Positions 1 through 12,964 of a stretch of 64,000 nt of DNA are shown here, piece after piece. A program made the position numbers and the translations under genes. The stretch lies in the NCBI GenBank assembly GCA_022578605.1, contig MU394065.1, positions 496,001-560,000 on the forward strand, in the 5' to 3' direction. Below the pieces are notes generated by a model, which saw nothing but the letters and a program-made list of their open reading frames with translations, searched no databases and was not told the origin of the DNA. The first letter of the stretch is position 1. Each line of letters begins with the position of its first letter. This DNA comes from Camillea tinctor (taxonomy: Eukaryota > Ascomycota > Sordariomycetes > Xylariales > Xylariaceae).

Positions 1-3000
1 GCGCGCGCGAGCCGCTGGAATATGTAGTTCTCAGCGGTCCAGGACAGTAGCAGGTAGGCAAGGCCAAGGAACACAATGGTGAGTTTGAATGAGGAGCTCA
101 CGGGCGTCAGCTCCATGAGTTTCTTAACCCAGCGGGCCGGTGAGAAGATCATGTACGTGGTGAAGATTAGCGTCACGGCAATTGTGGACATGAATGGCCC
201 TGTATGGGAAGTGTTCAGATCAGTACAATATCCTTTGTCTTATTGAACTCTCGAACTGTCGAGAATCTCGGAAAGGCGAGGGGACACATTATTTACGTAG
301 GATGGAACTTACAATTTTGTGTCATAGGTTGCCTGAATGGTTTTCCGGCATTCATGACCACACCAATGAAAATATATTCGAAGCAGGACACCAAGAATAA
401 TGCAGTATTCTCCGAGTTCTTACTGTTTGACTTGTCTGGGTTTACCTGAGGTGGAATATACCTAGATGATGCGATGAGTTATCAACCCTAAGGATTTCTG
501 GCGGTAGCGACCTACCAGTCTTGTTTTCGAACAATGGACCATGCAATAGTCTGGATCAGGATACAAAGTACCATCTGACCCATCAGGGGGGTAAGAACTT
601 TTCGTGATACCAGGTCCGCCGTTGGACGCTTTTTACTAAGCGTTGGGAAAGGTCCAGACCAGCCCACTATTACATGTTAATCACAAGTCTGCGTTACTAA
701 ATACAGACTATACATACTGAAGATTGCAATTGGTAGAATGAGCACGATGTCGATGTAGAGGAACTTGAAGAAAATCTTGTTAGTCGGGATACTAAATAAT
801 GGAGACATGATGTGCCCTACTTGAAAGTCTGCTAGATTTGAAGCTGAGGCATAAAGGAAGCTGACAGAAGTGAACTGGATAGCAGAATAAAGACTCATAA
901 ATTTAAAGCAGCTAAAGCTGGTTACAAGAGCAGCCCGTCCTTCCCTGGAAGGATATTAGTAACCACCTAGATACGAATATTAATGGGAATGGGTCAGGAG
1001 AGACATACCGGATGACGTCGGGTACACATCCAATATCGAACACCCTCGAGGTGAATGGTGCTGCCACTGAAGCTTCTGCTTCAGAAAGCGAGATACCAAC
1101 ATCTGCGGCCTTTAGCGCACCGCAATCGTTTGCGCCGTCGCCACAGAATCCACAGCAGTAGCCTATACTTTGGAGCTTTTCTACAAGTTCATGCTTCTCA
1201 TCAGGAGACATGCGCGCGAAAACTCTTCCACGAATAAGCATCTATAACTGGTTAGCCTCTCCTATATGGGAACTCCTTTGAATTATTGTATAAAGGTACG
1301 AGATTCGAAAACTGGATGTGTGGCATCTCCGTTGCGTGTACTAACCCTTTGCATGACCTCATTAGGAGCATAGTCAACTATCCATCGGAATACCTCGCCG
1401 CTTATTGCTAGAGAATAATTTCTGAGATTGGTGATATCGAATGGCAGAGAAGCATCACGATCTGTTGGCACAGGAAGCGGCTATTATGACCATGTTAGCA
1501 CTGGCCTAATTAACACCCTAAATACGTAGCTTACAAGCAATGTTCGAGGATCAAGCCTGAAAGTAGTATCATCGATACTTTCCCAGTGTAGTTGAGCATT
1601 CGGGTCACGGAAATCCCCTATTATTCAACATTAGTTTCCGACGAAATGGCTGCATACTGATAAAGACATTCGAGAGCGTATGATATCGGGGTATAGGAAA
1701 CCTACCTTTAGCAAAATGGGGCACAAAGCAATGCGCGTTCCTCTCAATAAGACCGCAGTTTCTTGCCACACTAATTGCTGTTAGGATGTTGTCACCAGTC
1801 ACCATAATGGAACCAATGTTAGAATCGGTCAATTCCTTAAGAACTGCAGCTGTCGTGGGTTTCAACTTGTTCTCGAATATGATGAACCCCACGAATTGAA
1901 GATCTGCTTCGACCTCTTCACGTCTCATCTTCTGCGACTTAACCCAGGAGAGTTTCTTAATGTGCTTGGTGGCACAAGCAATCACCCGATATCCCTTATG
2001 CGTATACTGAGATAAGAGCTCATCGTAGTCCTTGGGAACTATGGTCGTTAGTAATATGCAGTAAAAATCCAATTCAAGAAAACTTACAGCTATCAGGTCG
2101 ACAAATCTCTCGCATGCACTCTGGTGCACCTTTCACATATATGTCTCCACTTTGCTTGCCAAAGGTCCGGACGATAACGCTCGCTCTGCGCAATTGAGAG
2201 ACAAATTCAAACGATCGTATTATGCCGAGTTCTATCGGAGCCTGAAGAGAAAAAAATCAGTGCTGGCCTAGATTGCAATGGAAGCACACCTACATTTTGG
2301 CCATGAGCAATCCCGTACTCGTCCGTATCGTATAAAGGTACCAGAGGTGGCCGTGCGACAGAAGGAGAAAGACCACCAGGTTCCTCATCTTCCTGGTCAC
2401 CACCACCCTGGTTTCCCTCTTCGAAAGACCACCGGGTAAACTCGAACATCTTGACATCCAAGGGATCACCTACAAGCTCGTCGTCAATAGACCGAAGCGA
2501 GTGGCAGGTAGCCATGGTAAAGAGGGCAGCACGGCGATTGTCGTACTTGTCGCTCTGTATTTGCTGTAGGCTAGAATGGGGAACAAGTGATGACGCCTTT
2601 GACACGACTTCTTCAAAACGTTTAGTAGACGGGGAAACCAGCCGTACCCCAAGAATGTCAAGGCCATCCTCGGTAAGTGTGCCTGTCTTGTCAAAGCACA
2701 TCACATCCAGTTTACCGCCAACGTTGACCCGCTGAGGACTGATGCAAAAAATCTGCTTCTTTTTGAGGCGACTGAGTGCAAAATTTGTCCCAATAGTAAG
2801 CGTAGCCGGGAGAGCTGGCGGAACCACGATGGTAATCAGGTCCAACGCCCTGACCACAATGAGATGCCAAGCTAGTCCGAGGCGGACGAAGTTGATGAAA
2901 GACACTATGAAACCAAGTAATGCGACACATGCCATGACAGAGATATATCGGAAAGAATCACGATAAAACTTGAAGCCAGACGGTTTTGGGAATAGCATCG

Positions 3001-4897
3001 ACCGAACGAGGGAACCTTTCGTGGTGTTAAAGCCAGTTCTCAAGACCATAGCAAGCGCTACAGCTTCGTCGTCTCGATTATCCTGGGGCCGTCTCGCACG
3101 AATTATCTTAGTCCCACAAAATAGAAAGTGGCGCGCTGCTTCAGGTGAGATGGTCGAAGCAGAAAGGTCCAGAAGTCGAAGTGTCTCATCAGTGGCAGGA
3201 ATCTTGGATACCGGTACAGACTCCCCTGTCAGCATACTCTCATTGACTATGCAGTCGCCGCTGAGTAACAGACTATCACTGGGAAATTGTGTAAGGCTTG
3301 GGTCACTGATCTCGTATACATCTCCCGGGACCAAATCGCTTGATAGCACATGAGCCCCTAGCCGGAGGAAAAACAAATTAGAAACATGTCATACTGCCCG
3401 GATAGCTCATCAACTCACAAAATCCATTGCGAAGTACCCGGACGTCGCATTCAAAGCGGGAAATATCGCGAAGACGTTTCATTGTCTAGTTCAAGTCAGA
3501 TAGCTAGGTCAGACGGCGTGCCATTGGAGTTGTTAGGGTAGTACTGACCGCACGCGTCTCTACAAGAGTTGCTATTATACTAGCCGCAGACATGACGAAG
3601 ATGCATACAGCATAATAATAATACTCGTCAAGGGACCAGAGAACCAAGCTGGCTATTTGGAACACATAAAAGGGGTGGAAGACCTGAATATCGGTTAATC
3701 GGTGCGAGGAAGCCAGGCTTCTCAAAACGTACCTCGTCTACAAGAAGCTGCGGAACAGACTTCTGATCAATGTCAATGAGGTTTGCCCCAAAGACACGTT
3801 CACGCTGTTCTTTCTCTTCGCCGTCGATACCTGCGCGTAGTCCTCGAACGTGTGTCCATGTCGGGTCTTTCCATCCATTGCAAATGACAAATTTGTCTTT
3901 GACGGGATGGAAAAAGAACCGTACATATCGATAGTTGAGAACACGCAGTTCATCGATTATGGGATCGACGTCATCTTCGAGGAGCCGAGCGTACATCTTT
4001 TCCGGAGCCCCGAATACAGTGGAAAGGGGGCGGTCATAGGGATGACTCTTAACTTGGAGAACCGCCATCTCACCCCATTGATTCTAGCATGCTGTCAGTA
4101 TACACTCCAATACAGCCCTTAACAGGAACTAAGCCAACTAACCTCGAGAACTACCCATTGACTCTCGCGGAGGGGACAGGCTTCACCTATCAGCCTGACT
4201 TGCCACTTAGGAAGCCACCGGAATACAAGATATGCCAGTCCTAGAGTAACTATACACAAGAACATGTACACAAGATACCCCGGCTTGCTTGTGCGGAAGC
4301 CTGCTATTACTATAGTAAGGTCTTCGTTGACCATGTGTAGTTTCTGGGTAGGCCGACCATAGGCACGACCGCTGGCGTCGGTCTTGGTGCTCTCGGTGCG
4401 TAAGAGTCTAGCATGCACGGAACTCCTAGATATGGTCGAAGATCTTCTGCGCATCGCATAATCCTGATATGTACTTCCATTATCCAATTCAGCCTCCGAA
4501 CTCGCCTCCTCATTATCGTCTAGCTCGAATGGGATTTCGTCTACGTCGAACGGGAGCGAGCCTTCACCGTCGTAAAAGCGACCAGGACCCGGCTCATCAT
4601 CTTCCTCATTATAGTAGGTAAAGCTCGTAGTCGAGTCTGCACGCTGGCGGCGGTGGGAGAAGGCGGAAAGGCTTGTCGGCAAACTCTCTGCAACTGGTCC
4701 AGAGTATAACTACAAAGGATGAGGGGGTTAGAGCCAATTCAGATAGCATGGACAAGTCAAAGCATCCTGCCTACCTCATCATGAGCCATTTCCACATCTT
4801 CGAAGATGCTCGAGCTGCTTTGGTTCGAACTAAGTCTATACAGAGTGGTAGTAGGACCACTGCGGCGGGACCGCGCAGGATCCCCGTTCTCATCCAT
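1..4897 (-). CDS. YPK9: P5B-type cation/polyamine-transporting ATPase (3' end off the window)
   Basis: P-type ATPase of the P5B class (yeast Ypk9, animal ATP13A2), expected in the vacuolar/lysosomal membrane and implicated in polyamine or heavy-metal handling. The first exon (4897-4775, 41 codons) is deduced from an in-frame ATG and a GTAGGC donor. It joins in phase to 4685-4143, then 4083-3733, and at least eight further exons follow to the left edge. Visible in order are an acidic, Ser-rich N-terminus, a membrane hairpin (near 4200-4320), the actuator motif MLTGESVP (near 3230), the M4 segment [12 protein letters not shown] typical of P5B rather than P5A, the phosphorylation site [10 protein letters not shown] (near 2670), KGAPE, the hinge [16 protein letters not shown] (near 1100) and C-terminal membrane helices down to base 1. 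A charged Gly/Glu/Asp insert (near 2370-2420) lies in the nucleotide-binding domain. All catalytic motifs are intact, and only the extreme C-terminus is missing. It diverges from NAP1 across a 2.4-kb gap. Confidence 0.9.
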
Positions 4898-7316
4898 GGT
4901 ATCAAAGGATGTCCAAGTCGTGAAGGCTTGGTTGTAGGTGCACTAACCCTCAGCTAGTCGAAGCCTAAAAGCACAACGCATGGACAAACCTTTCCCGGGG
5001 GGTAACGTCGTTACTATTCCGATGCGCGCTACCGATTCTGCCAGGCAAAGCTATGGGGTCTCGAGGGCATGGTCACGCGAGGGAGCTTCGATTCAAGACG
5101 TCGTAAACAAGGAGATGGTAAGGTAACAATTATCAATGAAGGTATTTGATTAGGTACTTTCTCTAAGAAAGCATACGTAAGTTTCTTCTTCCCCCTCTTC
5201 TTCCTTGATTTGGCTGATGTGATATGTTATGGTAACGAGGTCATGCTAAGAGAACGGAGAAGATAAGTGTGTCGCATGCGGCAGATGACGCTCGATGCAA
5301 AATACAACGGCTGTCAACCTTCCCAATCAGTGTGGTACCTGCACCTGCATCGGCACATCAGGTGGGCATTTCCCGATAACATTATCTGACGCCAGAGTGG
5401 AGCTCCCATCCTGATTTCTCGATAACGATAACGACAGCGATAGATTGATAAGGATAAAATTGGGAACATCAAGATAGTAGAACTGATAAGAGAATGAGAT
5501 AAGAAGACTAAGAAAAAAAAAAAAAAAGAGGGAGGGGCTTTTAAATCTATACCCTGGGTACCCGGTGGGTGACCACCAGACCTGCACAGCGCTGCACCAA
5601 GGTTCTAAAGGTTCTACACTAACGTAGTCTAGAGGAATACATGTACAACCCATAGATTTCGGATGGAAGGGGAAAAGAATGAGTGGATCATAGATATCTC
5701 GATTTGTATGGCAAATCGAAAAGAACAGTGCTACCCCGTCGGGTAAGATGATTCCTATATTACCTACTTAGATGCATTTCTTGCCTTAGCAGCTTTAGGT
5801 ATCGGTGTCCCATCTCATGTCAATTGTTCATGCATGCTACGGCATCAGCCAGCAAATTGACGTGGCTGTCTGTCCGACCTAGTTGTGGGGAGCCACAAAT
5901 AAGACATTCGAAGCATCGACCACCAGAAGGGGGATATGTGTAGAGGTATGAATGGGTGCTGATGGGCTTAGGTGCTCAGGGCTGTCAGGATGCTTCGGTG
6001 CCCTTGTTATCCGACCCTGTAAGTCGCTGGGGAATTCTCCCAATTTTACCAGGTAGGTAAGTAAGTTAGTTGGTAACGGATGGTAAGGATCTTGTTAAAA
6101 GAAATTTACACCGCTTCTAGAAACATGTACTGCTGAAATATCATTTGTCCTCGGAATCGCGCTAGGAAAACACATCTTGCTAGGTTCAGATATGCCCAGC
6201 CAAATTTAGATCTCCTATTATGGTATGCCAGTGTAAGCCGGTAACTTGTGGCATGTAAGTACCTAGTATGCACCATATTGCATGATATGTAGTATGTACG
6301 CATATGTGTGTGTGTGTGTGTGTATGTAGTATGTACGTATGTTTGGTTTGGGAGGTATTAAGTACCCAGATATCAACATATCACATATTCAGTAGGTTTG
6401 ACGAGGTGACCTTGTCTTTGTCCTTCCCCTCCTTTCAAGTCTGGGGTTTGGTAGATAAGTCAGACAATGACGATAGTGATGGTGCAGGTGGTCATCAAAC
6501 ACACTTGAAAATAATGCCAGAGGTACAAACCACAGGTAGGTAAACAGGTGGTTAGGGCCAAGGGAGAGGATTAGAGGGAGAAAAAAGGTACCTAATAGTT
6601 GAAAAAAAAAGTATGAAAAAAAAGTAAAAGAGGTCAAACAATTTTTTCACCCTAGTAGGGTACATACCTAGTAGGTACAAAACTACTATCTATTTAGGTA
6701 TTTTATAAGGGTAACAGCAGTACCCAACAACTTCTGTAAGTTTTTTTTTTATCTTAGCTACCTTAGGTACTTTTACTACTTTTTTTTTTCAACGCCTTTG
6801 GAGGGGTGAATGGGAGAAGACAAGGGTCGCACCTTTTCCCCCCACTTCTTTCGCCGCTCCCACCAAGAACTTTTAGACCGTTTCTCTGCCTCGACCTCTC
6901 ACCAAACTAAAAATTCCCCATCACCATCTATTCACCAACTACCGCCACTACAAGCTCTACTTCGGGCACCTACTTTCTTTCTGACTGGACTTCATCCAGC
7001 ACAACCTTTTTTTTTTTTTTTTTTCTCTTTCTCTATTTTCCCTTCAACTCGTCTCGCCACCACTTGTGAAGCGTGTTGCTGCGAAACTAGTTTTAGTTTT
7101 TGTTCCTTCTTCACCACAAACCCACCACTCGCATACTCATATTTATCCATTTCCCACACATCGCATACTCGCTGCATTAATTCTTTGACCAAAAAGCCGT
7201 CCTTAATCCCTGCCCTCTTTCCCCCTCCACAATTTTTTCTACCTGCTTCTCAGCAGACGCTGCTAGCACCCCTTCAATCAATCATCCATATTCTCAGTTG
7301 AGCAACACCATTCACA
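4898..7316. other. Divergent intergenic region between the P5B ATPase and NAP1
   Basis: No convincing gene is seen. The ATPase-proximal half is of mixed composition. The NAP1-proximal half carries A- and T-runs and a strongly pyrimidine-rich stretch (about 6830-7300) just upstream of the NAP1 start, as expected for a fungal 5' leader. The 163-codon plus-strand frame at 6810-7301 lies in this pyrimidine tract and is low complexity, so it is not called. A GT microsatellite lies at 6305-6323. Confidence 0.6.
6305..6323. repeat. (TG)n microsatellite
   Basis: About nine uninterrupted TG dinucleotides, followed by TATGTAGTATGTA-type degenerate repeats. Simple-sequence repeat in the divergent promoter region. 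Confidence 0.95.
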
Positions 7317-8836
7317 ATGGCCGAGCCCATCAAGAACAGACGAGCAGATGTCACTGCACCGTAAGTCAATACCCTCACTAAACGAACGAAAAGAAAAAGA
7401 AGAAAAAAAAGAAAAAAAAAGAGAAAGAGAGAGAGAGGGGAGGAAAGAAACAAAATTACTGACCTCTCACCTCTTTTTCGCAGTACCCCGCAGAACACTC
7501 CCGCCAGCAATGCCCCGATCTCTTCCCACGCCCAACAACCGGGTGTTGCCAGCATCAAGGAGGGTAAGCTTATTGGTTTTTTTATTCTTGTCATTTTCTT
7601 GCTTGTTGACATCATTACTGACTTGTCGGCTTCCCAGAGGATCTTGACCGTGTGGCTGCCGCTTCCATCTTTGCGCAGAACCCTAAGTTGGTTCAGATGA
7701 TCCAGGGTCGACTTGGCTCTCTAGTTGGTCGATCTTCGGGTTACATTGAGTCGCTCCCCGCCCCTGTCCGCCGACGTGTTGCTGGCTTGAAGGGTATTCA
7801 AAAGGATCATTCCAAGCTTGAAGCCGAGTTCCAAGAGGAGGTCCTTCAGCTTGAGAAGAAGTACTTTGCCAAGTTCACGCCTCTTTACGAAAAGCGTGCC
7901 GAGATTGTCAATGGCAAGGCCGAGCCTACTGACGAGCAGGTCAAGGCTGGCGAGGAAGAGAACGAAGAGGATGCTGAGTCCAAGACCGAGAAGCCCGAGA
8001 AGCCCGCCGACACTGCGGAGAATGTCTCTGGTATCCCTGAATTCTGGCTATCTGCTATGAAGAACCAGATTTCGCTTGCTGAGATGATCACCGACCGTGA
8101 TGAGGAGGCCCTTCGCTCTCTGGTTGACATCCGCATGGAGTACCTCGACAAGCCCGGTTTCCGCTTGATATTCGACTTTGCAGAGAACAACTTCTTCACC
8201 AACAAAACCATTACTAAGACCTACTACTATCAGAACGAGAGTGGGTATGGTGGTGACTTCATCTATGATCACGCTGAAGGTGATAAGATCGACTGGCGGG
8301 AAGGTAATGACCTCACCGTCCGCATCGAGAGCAAGAAGCAGAGAAACAAGAGTCAGTATTTTTTCTTTTTCATTTCAAAGTACTATTAGCTAATTCCCAC
8401 CTAGACACGAAACAGACCCGTATCGTGAAGAAGACAGTCCCGACAGAGTCCTTCTTCAACTTCTTCTCTCCACCGAAAGCCCCCAGTGATGATGACGATG
8501 ACGATGCTGCATCTGATATTGAGGAGCGCCTGGAGCTCGACTACCAGCTCGGTGAGGATATTAAGGAGAAGCTGATTCCTCGCGCCATCGACTGGTTCAC
8601 TGGGGAGGCACTTGCCTTCGAGGAGCTTGATGACTTGGATGATGATGGCTTTGAGGATGAAGATGATGAGGACGACGACGACCTTAGTGAGGATCGTGAT
8701 GATGACGAGGAGGAGTCCGAAGATGATGTTCGTAAATTACCCATCCGTACTAATCCCTCGAGAAAAGCTAACTTTTTCGTTTTAGGATGATGGGGCGAAG
8801 CCGAAGCAAGAGGCTCAGGAATGCAAACAGAGCTAA
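7317..8836 (+). CDS. NAP1: Nucleosome assembly protein NAP1 (histone H2A-H2B chaperone)
   Basis: Histone chaperone that binds H2A-H2B, shuttles between cytoplasm and nucleus and helps assemble nucleosomes. Five exons fit in phase (7317-7360, 7484-7563, 7638-8351, 8405-8727, 8786-8836), giving 403 residues, usual for the family. The NAP fold covers roughly residues 50-310, with [26 protein letters not shown] and the beta-hairpin region ending in [16 protein letters not shown] long Asp/Glu-rich tail follows (from about residue 315), as in other NAP1 proteins. The final exon adds a short end finishing in Cys-Lys-Gln-Ser. This has the spacing of a prenylation (CaaX) box and resembles the CKQQ ending I recall for animal and plant NAP1 proteins. 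The start is set by an in-frame ATG after a pyrimidine-rich leader; the first exon contributes only about 15 residues. Confidence 0.95.
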
Positions 8837-10871
8837 ATGGGGATCGCTTCATTTTTTTCAAGCCGTCTACTCTACATGCAACCTAACCTATGCTAGAACG
8901 GGAAGCTGAACAACAGCCATCTGTTACCGTACCCAATACTACCCGTTCTCTGCTGCTCGTCGTGTCGGCGACCTACACGGGGCCTATTCATGTGTCGAAG
9001 CCTTGCAGGGACTTGGTCTTTGCAAGTTCATTCTTCTTGCCCCGAAAAAAAAAAAATAGACTGGCATTCCCATCAAGTTTTAGGCTGCTTTCGGAATCTC
9101 ATTCTGTATTGATTGGTATTTTGCTTCTCGACGTTTTCTATCTAGCCGATGGCTAGTCTGGAGTGGTTGATTGGAGAGGTGGCAGCGCGTGGCCGATAAA
9201 GACTTGTGGGCGTGGACGCAGGGGAACAGACTTTCAGGTTGTGGACCAGGAAAGTTTGTAGCTGTTGGCTCACCAGAGCAGTCGGACAAAGAATCAGACG
9301 AAGTTTGGGGAGTCTATCCCTTGCATATATGTACATGTACGTCACGCTCGGACCTAGGTCTCCATGGCCTGGGGATTTCGGTTCGACGGATGCTCTTTAT
9401 GTGATTACGACACATGAAGTCCGACGAAACCCCCTTTAATAATGAAATTATTGTGATCCCAGGCCTCTCCATATTCTGGTTCTTGATTTGAAATGACGAC
9501 AATTTCCACCTCCACATATCAGTATGTCTAGGCCGGGGTTTTTTTTTGGAGTTGCATTTTTCTTCTTTTTTTCTTTTCTTTCTTTTCCTCTCAAGCTGTT
9601 GGTTTTTACGGAGTTGTTCGACGAACATACATGCTACGGAATAGGCGAGAATTATAAGAAATATATTGTCTGGCAATCATTCAATATAGTGATATACTAC
9701 TACTATTCCTAGTAAAACCAAGTTCTGGTTTTAAAAGCTGATATATTGGAAGTCAACGGCATCGGCTCGGGGATGGAAGTCGGGGATGGGAATCCGATGA
9801 CGGAATAAAATGTCATATTTTTTTTTTGGTGGTGAAAGATTTTCACTAGGTCAGGGGGTTTGAGATCTCTTTTTCTCGATAGATCCATGTCATGAGGTAC
9901 CTACATACATATACACTGATACATACATACATACCTACATACATGCTAGTAATGACACCACCTGCACTTTCAACTAGGAAGGGCTAAAAATCAGGTGAAC
10001 AGGGCCCCATTCTACTGGCTAAGTAGCGAATCAACGGCTAGGGGATGTTCGGCAACTTTCAGCAACAAGCTGCTGAATGGATTTTGGGACGTACCTACAT
10101 CCCTGTCGGCGACTGGGCCAGTGCTTTTAGTGGAGTAATTCGGAATTTCTATGTACAATCCAACTGCCTTGGGAGAGCTTTTTTTTTCAACGCCCATTTC
10201 AGCAAAATAATGCTTATCTATTGGGTGCATTGCCGATAAAAAATTTAGCGAGACTAGTGCGTTGAATTTATGGCCAGTGCTAAGTCACTATACAGCCCCA
10301 CAGATACATCTCGGAAAATCCTCAGGTATCTGGCACGGGCCATTGCCCTTTAAGGATTCAGCACCTTTTTTGCTGAAGTTGCCGAACATCCCCCTAGATT
10401 GGTTCTGAGCGTGTTAGTCTTACATACAAGAATTGGAAGATTTTAGTTAGGAACGTGCTCTAACAGCTTAAAAACATAGTAGCCCGAGTCCCGTCCACTA
10501 CTTAAGTACTTACTTACTTGACCTTACTACTAGCACTTGATTTGACTGAAATAATGGAGACAGGACCTCCAGGTCGTCCCATCTGAAGAAAAACAATTTT
10601 CCGTGCTTCTCTTCTGACTCAATTAGAACTGACTCAACTTTCAACTCCGGCCTGAGGTCCTTTACTTCCCGCCCGAGCAGTCTTTACTCTCGCTCGTCAT
10701 AGTCCGAGCTCGCCTTAAATACATACTTAAGTACTTACCTCAAGCTACCTACCTACCCACCTACCCAATCCTTATACTTATAGAAAAGTTTGTCATATGT
10801 GTTCGGTCTAAACATTTCGATTTTCTTATAGAACTATATAGAGAAAACTATCCTGCTATTTGTTATAGACA
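8837..10871. other. Intergenic region NAP1 to PGDH, containing a MITE-like element
   Basis: Tandemly oriented genes flank this 2-kb gap. Apart from the inverted-repeat element at 10041-10393 it holds only short degenerate repeats (ACATAC-type near 9900-9945, ACTTACTTAC/CTACCTACC near 10500-10760) and homopolymers. No coding sequence is supported. Confidence 0.6.
10041..10393. mobile_element. Short non-autonomous DNA transposon (MITE) candidate, 353 bp
   Basis: The ends are near-perfect terminal inverted repeats. The left end reads GGGGATGTTCGGCAACTTTC and continues AGCAA. The right end, on the reverse strand, reads GGGGATGTTCGGCAACTTC and continues AGCAA, differing by one T. CTA flanks both sides (10038-10040 and 10394-10396), a candidate 3-bp target duplication; TA is an alternative reading. 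There is no coding capacity. An internal imperfect direct repeat (GGCCAGTGCT near 10113 and 10272) is present. Size, structure and absence of genes fit a MITE. The superfamily is uncertain: a 3-bp duplication would suit PIF/Harbinger and TA would suit Tc1/mariner. It sits about 480 bp upstream of the PGDH start codon. Confidence 0.75.
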
Positions 10872-12691
10872 ATGGCCCAGGCACGCAACATCTTGACGTC
10901 TCTGCCACAGGACGCTCACTTGAGCGTCTCAACCTCGCCTACTACTACATTCCACTCCCCACCATCGAGCTTTGGCGGGGCGCGGCGACCCGTGCCGAAG
11001 CAGTTGAAGCCCTTCAACACCCAGGACATCAAGATTCTCCTTTTAGAAAACGTTAACCAGAGCGGAAAGGACATCTTGACCAAGCAAGGATACCAGGTAG
11101 AGGCTCTCAAGAGCTCATTGCCTGAAGACCAATTGATTGAGAAGATTCGGTGCGTGGGCCATGTATTAGACCCGACCTCAGATACTCGGGTCTGTACGCA
11201 TCTCTGATTCAACTAGGATCTAACAAGCACTGCAGAGACGTGCACGTCATCGGCATTCGATCAAAAACCAAGTTGAACCAAAAGGTTCTTAGCGAAGCCA
11301 AGAACCTTCTGGTTATTGGTTGTTTCTGCATCGGTACCAACCAGGTCGACCTGGAATATGCAGCTCAGCATGGAATTGCTGTCTTCAACTCGCCATTTGC
11401 CAACTCTCGCAGCGTTGCCGAATTGGTCATTGCTGAGATTATCACTCTTGCTCGCCAGCTGGGTGACCGATCAAATGAGATGCACAAAGGCACCTGGAAC
11501 AAGGTGAGCCATAAGTGCTGGGAAATTCGTGGCAAGACTCTTGGTTGGTAGCTTTCTGAACGCCCCCCTTTATTTTTGAGATAAACGCTAATGTGGATTG
11601 GCGGGCAAGGCATCATCGGCTACGGTCACATTGGATCGCAGCTGTCTGTTTTGGCAGAAGCTATGGGCATGTCCGTTATTTACTACGATGTGGTTAGCTT
11701 GATGGCACTGGGAACTTCTCGACAAGTTCCGACTCTTGACAGTCTTCTGAGAGAGGCTGATTTCGTGACTCTGCACGTACCGGAGCTTCCGGAGACTAAG
11801 AACATGATTTCAGCTGCACAGCTCGCACAGATGAAAGATGGCTCGTACCTGATAAATGCCAGCCGTGGCACTGTTGTTGACATACCCGCTTTGATCAACG
11901 CTATGCGAAGCGGCAAGATCGCAGGAGCTGCCCTGGACGTATATCCAGCTGAGCCTCGAGCTAATGGAGACTACTTCAACAACAGCCTGAACAGCTGGGA
12001 AGAGGAGCTCCGCAGTCTTAACAACATAATACTGACCCCACATATCGGTGGTAGCACCGAGGAAGCTCAGAGGGCGATTGGTATTGAAGGTATGAAATCC
12101 CTCCAAGTATGTTCCTCATCCTTCCACTGACTTTGGACCTGGGTAGTCGGCGATGCACTTGTCCGCTACATCAACCAGGGCATCACCCTGGGTAGCGTCA
12201 ATATGCCCGAGATTAATCTACGTTCGTTGACACTAGAGGAACCGGACTATGCAAGAGTAAGAAAACTCAAGGCTATTAGGCAGTTGGTATGTTGGCTAAT
12301 TTTGCATAGATAATTTACGTTCACCAGAACGTACCTGGTGTTCTTCGCAAGGGTAAGAGAAACCTTAGCTTATTTACGTACTCTGATGTGGGACGCTTAT
12401 ACCAGAATAGTGAACGAGATCCTGGGTAACCACAACGTCGACAAGCAAATCAGTGATAGCAGAGGCAATGTATGTTCCTTATTATAACTGATCCCCGTTT
12501 TGTACATGCTAACCATACATAGTTGGCGTATCTTATGGCTGATGTTAGCGATGTCCGCACAAGCGACCTCAAAGAGATATACGACTCACTAGAAGCGTTG
12601 AGCTGTAAGTATCAACGACTCTTGGTAGATGGCAATGATAGCAACTGACACAAGTAATGTAGCTCGCGTCCTGACCCGCGTCCTCTACTAA
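10872..12691 (+). CDS. SER33: D-3-phosphoglycerate dehydrogenase (SerA/Ser33 type, ACT-domain form)
   Basis: Cytosolic enzyme that oxidises 3-phosphoglycerate to 3-phosphohydroxypyruvate with NAD+, the first step of serine synthesis. Eight exons fit in phase (10872-11149, 11236-11543, 11610-12089, 12147-12256, 12310-12352, 12411-12469, 12523-12604, 12663-12691), giving 462 residues. The N-terminal catalytic half includes IGCFCIGTNQVDL. The NAD-binding loop is IIGYGHIGSQ. Catalytic Arg lies in NASRGTVVDI, Glu in ALDVYPAEP and His in LTPHIGGSTEEAQ. The C-terminus (QNVPGVLRKVNEIL to the end) is an ACT regulatory domain, where serine feedback is known for the family. Several 3' exons are very small (29-110 bp). 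The N-terminal 50 residues are Ser/Thr/Pro-rich, as in fungal orthologues. The yeast name is used by homology only. Confidence 0.94.
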
Positions 12692-12964
12692 ATGCGGCGC
12701 TGGAGAAGGCTCCGGTTAATGGTAGGCTAGACGTACTAGTCGAAGACTTGAAAACCAAGGGACGGATACAAGAGAAAGGCCTGCATGTATTTCAACATAT
12801 GGCATAAGAAAACATCGGATTAACGGCAAAGCATGGTCGGGGATCCTAAAAGACAATGGCATGGTCTGGAGTAGGAAAAAAAAAACAAGGCGTCAATTTC
12901 AACAGATACTGCTGCATGATAGCGAAATGGGAAGGGAAAATATTGTAAACGGTACCTGGCTGGC

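Noticed and set aside
6810..7301. 163-codon plus-strand open frame before NAP1
   Set aside because: Pyrimidine-rich leader composition gives Pro/Ser/Thr/Phe low complexity; NAP1 starts just after it.
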